A DNA stretch of 64,000 bases from Tolypothrix tenuis PCC 7101 (GTDB taxonomy: Bacteria > Cyanobacteriota > Cyanobacteriia > Cyanobacteriales > Nostocaceae): positions 3,111,725-3,175,724 of the forward strand of contig NZ_AP018248.1 in the NCBI RefSeq assembly GCF_002368295.1. The letters are read 5' to 3'. The notes under the pieces were generated by a model that ran no database searches, had not been told where the DNA came from, and saw only the letters and a list, made by a program, of their open reading frames with translations. The stretch's first letter is position 1, and each line of letters starts with the position of its first letter. A program made the translations under genes and the position numbers. Below, one piece after another: positions 61,456 through 64,000 of this stretch.

Positions 61456-62649
61456 GTGAGATATCTTCGTTCTCCGGAGGCGATTCGAGAAAGGTGCGGG
61501 CAATTATTTTCTTGGGTATGTGAGGGGAACTCAAAGAATTTTGCTTGCGATTTGACGCAGTTGGGCAAAGTTGCGGATTATGTGATTGAGGTAATTCGCA
61601 CAGAGTACCCAAATTTAGATATTCCCTTTCATAGCCGTTGGCGACATTTTGAAGTTGGAGGTGTAAGGCGAGTAGCAACTTTAGATCCTCAGTTGGTGGG
61701 ATTATCTCCTGCGGATAAGGCGGCAGCTAAGTTTGATTTGGCGATTGTGAGTGTGCTGTTAGATGCTGGTGCTGGGGATAAGTGGCATTATGATGAGCTG
61801 GAAACTGGTTTAAGATTGGGGCGTTCTGAAGGCTTGGCTGTGGCTAGTTTCCGAATGTTTTGTGAAGGTAATTTTGCACTTAATGGATTACCTCAGGCTG
61901 ATGCTTATCGCTTACAAAAATTAACTGAGGTAGAACTAGCAACTGGTTTTCAAGTCAATGGGGAAAATCCCTTAGTGGGAATTACCGGAAGATTGAATTT
62001 ATTACAAAAATTAGGACAAGTCATAGTTACTTTCCCCCATTTGTTTGGATATCACAATCCTCGTCCGGGAAATTTAGTTAATTATCTATTGGGTAAGTCG
62101 GAAAATAGACAATTGGCTGCTGCTACTGTATTGGATGCAGTTCTAGAAGGGCTGAGTGATATTTGGCCGGGAAGATTAGAGATAGCTGGGGTAAATTTAG
62201 GTGATGTCTGGCAACATCCAGCAATTAATGATGATGGATTAGTGCCTTTTCACAAATTATCTCAGTGGTTGACATATTCTTTATTAGAACCACTCCAAGA
62301 ACTGGGTATAACAATTACTGGTTTAGATCAACTCACTGGTTTACCAGAATATCGCAATGGGGGTTTATGCGTTGATTTGGGACTGATTAGTGTGAAAAAC
62401 CCTGAGATTTTCCGCACTTCTCACTCAGTAGCCTCAGAAATTATCGTTGAATGGCGCGCTTTGACGGTGATTCTTCTAGATTTGATTGCTACGACAGTGC
62501 GCGACAAGTTGGGTATGAGTAGCGAAGAACTCCCATTAGTCAAAATCCTCCAAGGGGGAACTTGGACAGCCGGACGCAAAATTGCTGCTGAACTCAGAAC
62601 AGGTGGGATACCCCCCATACAAATAGAGAGTGATGGGACGGTATTCTAG
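61456..62649 (+). CDS. DUF1688 protein, URC4/urg3 homologue
   Basis: The 397-residue soluble protein has the features of DUF1688: YLRSPEAIRERCGQLFSW, FHSRWRHFEVGGVRR, LDAGAGDKWHYDELETG, LRLGRSEGLAVASFRMFCEG, FQVNGENPLVGITGRLNLL and GGLCVDLGLI. URC4 is required for uracil use as nitrogen source in yeasts with the URC pathway, and its loss leads to build-up of ribosylurea; its reaction is not fully defined. A frame extends up to a GTG at 61396, but those residues (DRRTAKARSARREEGEEE) come from CGCGAAGGCGCGAAG repeat DNA, so GTG at 61456 is a likely true start. It is 127 bp after the URC1-like gene and same strand. Confidence 0.88.
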   Translation: MRYLRSPEAIRERCGQLFSWVCEGNSKNFACDLTQLGKVADYVIEVIRTEYPNLDIPFHSRWRHFEVGGVRRVATLDPQLVGLSPADKAAAKFDLAIVSVLLDAGAGDKWHYDELETGLRLGRSEGLAVASFRMFCEGNFALNGLPQADAYRLQKLTEVELATGFQVNGENPLVGITGRLNLLQKLGQVIVTFPHLFGYHNPRPGNLVNYLLGKSENRQLAAATVLDAVLEGLSDIWPGRLEIAGVNLGDVWQHPAINDDGLVPFHKLSQWLTYSLLEPLQELGITITGLDQLTGLPEYRNGGLCVDLGLISVKNPEIFRTSHSVASEIIVEWRALTVILLDLIATTVRDKLGMSSEELPLVKILQGGTWTAGRKIAAELRTGGIPPIQIESDGTVF

Positions 62650-62741
62650 GGGATTGGGAATTGGGAAGGCAGGGGGCAGGGAGCAGGGGGAAATAGTTAA
62701 TTCCAATTACCAATTACCCATTACCAATTACCCAATAACAA

Positions 62742-63377
62742 ATGACAAATCAAGTCACATTAATTGAACATCCATTAATTCAGCACAAGCTTACGCTGAT
62801 GCGTCGCGCGGAGACGAGTACAACGAAGTTTCGTAACCTCGTTAAAGAAGTTAGTTTGTTGTTGGCTTATGAGGTAACGCGGGATTTACCTGTGAAATAT
62901 GAAGAGATTCAAACGCCTCTCGCCGCTATGAATGCGCCTGTGCTTGCGCCAGATAAAAAGCTGGTGTTGGTTTCTATTATGCGGGCGGGACAGGGTATTT
63001 TAGATGGGATGTTAGAGTTAATTCCTTCAGCTAGGGTGGGACACGTGGGCTTATATCGTGACCCAAAAACTCTGATTCCTGTAGAGTATTATTTTAAGGT
63101 TCCCCATGATGTCGAACACCGAGACATGATTGTTGTCGATCCGATGTTAGCAACGGGTAATTCGGCGGTGGCGGCTGTGGAAAGGTTAAAATCTACGAAT
63201 CCATTATCGATTAAGTTTGTCTGCTTACTAGCTGCACCGGAAGGTATCAAGCATTTCTGTGAGGTACATCCAGATGTGCCTTTATATACGGCTGCCATTG
63301 ATGACTATTTGGATGAACATGGCTATATTATCCCCGGTTTAGGAGATGCAGGCGATCGCTTATTTGGCACAAGATAA
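62742..63377 (+). CDS. upp: Uracil phosphoribosyltransferase
   Basis: The 211-residue enzyme makes UMP from uracil and PRPP. It has the family's N-terminal HPLIQHKLTLMRRAETSTTKF, the MRAGQGILDGM loop, the PRPP-binding VVDPMLATGNSAVAAV (about residues 131-146) and the uracil-binding YTAAIDDYLDEHGYIIPGLGDAGDRLFGT end. Length is standard. The start lies in AATGACAAAT repeat DNA. It is 92 bp after the URC4-like gene on the same strand; in the URC pathway UPRT supplies the nucleotide that the other enzymes degrade. Confidence 0.96.
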   Translation: MTNQVTLIEHPLIQHKLTLMRRAETSTTKFRNLVKEVSLLLAYEVTRDLPVKYEEIQTPLAAMNAPVLAPDKKLVLVSIMRAGQGILDGMLELIPSARVGHVGLYRDPKTLIPVEYYFKVPHDVEHRDMIVVDPMLATGNSAVAAVERLKSTNPLSIKFVCLLAAPEGIKHFCEVHPDVPLYTAAIDDYLDEHGYIIPGLGDAGDRLFGTR

Positions 63378-63383
63378 GGAAAA

Positions 63384-63421
63384 TGTCCCATGCCCCATGC
63401 CCCATGCCCCATGCCCCATAA
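63384..63421. repeat. Heptanucleotide repeat (CCCCATG)n
   Basis: Five CCCCATG units lie in the 47-bp gap between the convergent upp and permease genes, and cannot leave space for a typical terminator other than the repeat itself. Confidence 0.9.
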
Positions 63422-63424
63422 TAA

Positions 63425-64000
63425 TTAATCTGAATGGCGATTTTCTCCAAAGTAAGGATTACCCAACGCTTTGGGCGGTGTCGATTTCCCGGCTAATCCC
63501 ACCAATGCGAATAAAGCGATCGCATAAGGTAGCATGACTAAAAATTGGTAAGGTATATTTGCCCCTAATGCTTGAATTCGCAGTTGCAAAGCTTCCGTAG
63601 CACCAAATAGCAAACAAGCCAAAGCACTACCTATAGGATGCCATCTGCCGAAAATTAAAGCTGCGATCGCAATAAATCCTTTACCTGCACTCATCCCCTC
63701 GGCAAAAAATCTCACCTGTACCAAGGTTAAATAAGCACCTCCCAAACTAGCAAGACAACCGCTAATTACCACAGCAAGATAACGTACCTTTTTCACCGAA
63801 ATCCCAGCCGTATCAGCAGCTTGCGGCGATTCACCAACAGCGCGCAATGTTAGCCCAAAGCTGGTTTGAAATAATATGTATGTTGTGAAAATAACTAGTA
63901 CTAATAGTGAATATACTAAAATATCTTGCTGAAATAACAACTTCCCAATCACGGGAAGATTCGCCAACCCGGGAATAATTATCGCCCCAATTTCCGGTAA
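63425..64000 (-). CDS. Nucleoside-type ABC permease, 5' part beyond the window
   Basis: The frame is open to the window edge, so the gene is partial; 192 residues are seen. It has five or six membrane helices and FGLTLRAVGESPQAADTAGI with GLSV-like coupling-loop region, GMSAGKGFIAIAALIFGRWHP and the late ATEALQLRIQALG, matching the BmpA-linked (NupQ/RnsD-like) permeases that import nucleosides. The Met at 63967 is internal: codons before it (IIPGLANLPVIGKLL) fit the family. It is convergent with the URC genes and would supply pyrimidine nucleosides, consistent with their job. Confidence 0.85.
   Translation of the reverse strand, partial: LPEIGAIIIPGLANLPVIGKLLFQQDILVYSLLVLVIFTTYILFQTSFGLTLRAVGESPQAADTAGISVKKVRYLAVVISGCLASLGGAYLTLVQVRFFAEGMSAGKGFIAIAALIFGRWHPIGSALACLLFGATEALQLRIQALGANIPYQFLVMLPYAIALFALVGLAGKSTPPKALGNPYFGENRHSD

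Overview
This window looks like chromosome from a filamentous, heterocyst-forming type of cyanobacterium (order Nostocales). The support is dense HIP1 octamers (GCGATCGC), many intergenic tandem repeats that are all 7 bp in period (STRR type), thylakoid genes (petB, petD, ctpA), a cyAbrB regulator, a full hydrogenase-maturation cluster with the tautomerase gene seen in Nostoc-type hyp operons, and CHAT, DUF928, CHASE2 and STAND/WD40 genes typical of Nostoc relatives. No species can be named from the sequence alone.

Layout. 1-2.3 kb: a small secreted protein, a MITE interrupted by a second MITE, a DUF1818 gene, and tRNA-Pro(GGG) followed by the stub of an integrase. 2.3-12.9 kb: a signalling block with a receiver-kinase gene, the remnant of a two-partner-secretion adhesin, an exported CHAT/TPR caspase-like protein, a DUF928 protein with a tandem-repeat arm, a CHASE2 hybrid kinase, and a second receiver-kinase gene overlapping it. 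13.0-21.7 kb (minus strand): NHL protein, hypF, hypC, hypD, tautomerase, membrane protein, hypE, hypA, hypB. No hydrogenase structural gene is in the window. 22.3-46.6 kb: mostly housekeeping (TPR protein, RidA, DUF72, cNMP-binding kinase, murF, ClC channel, cyAbrB, Rrf2, cobD, pyrR, glycosyltransferase, anti-sigma kinase, petD/petB, ctpA, MBL protein, S2P protease, FAD oxidoreductase). 46.7-53 kb: an accessory region with a RelE-type toxin-antitoxin pair, two STAND ATPases, a broken Uma2 gene and a WD40 protein containing membrane segments. 53.5-59.8 kb (minus strand): two ABC transporter systems interleaved, one gene pair bracketed by inverted repeats. 60.1-64 kb: a GTP-cyclohydrolase-II-like gene, a DUF1688/URC4 gene and upp, which together match the core of the URC uracil-catabolism pathway, then a nucleoside-type ABC permease running off the end.

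The strongest new structural observations are: (i) two copies of one MITE with 9-bp target duplications, one carrying a nested second MITE with 17-bp perfect inverted ends; (ii) intergenic repeats inserted in frame into HypF and into the ATP-binding domain of a histidine kinase, and supplying the start codons of several genes; (iii) a URC-type uracil degradation cluster beside pyrimidine/nucleoside-type transporters; (iv) a STAND ATPase and WD40 partner that look split from one ancestral gene; (v) remnants of an adhesin next to an exported CHAT protein. All functions are inferred from sequence motifs read by eye; no database search was run.
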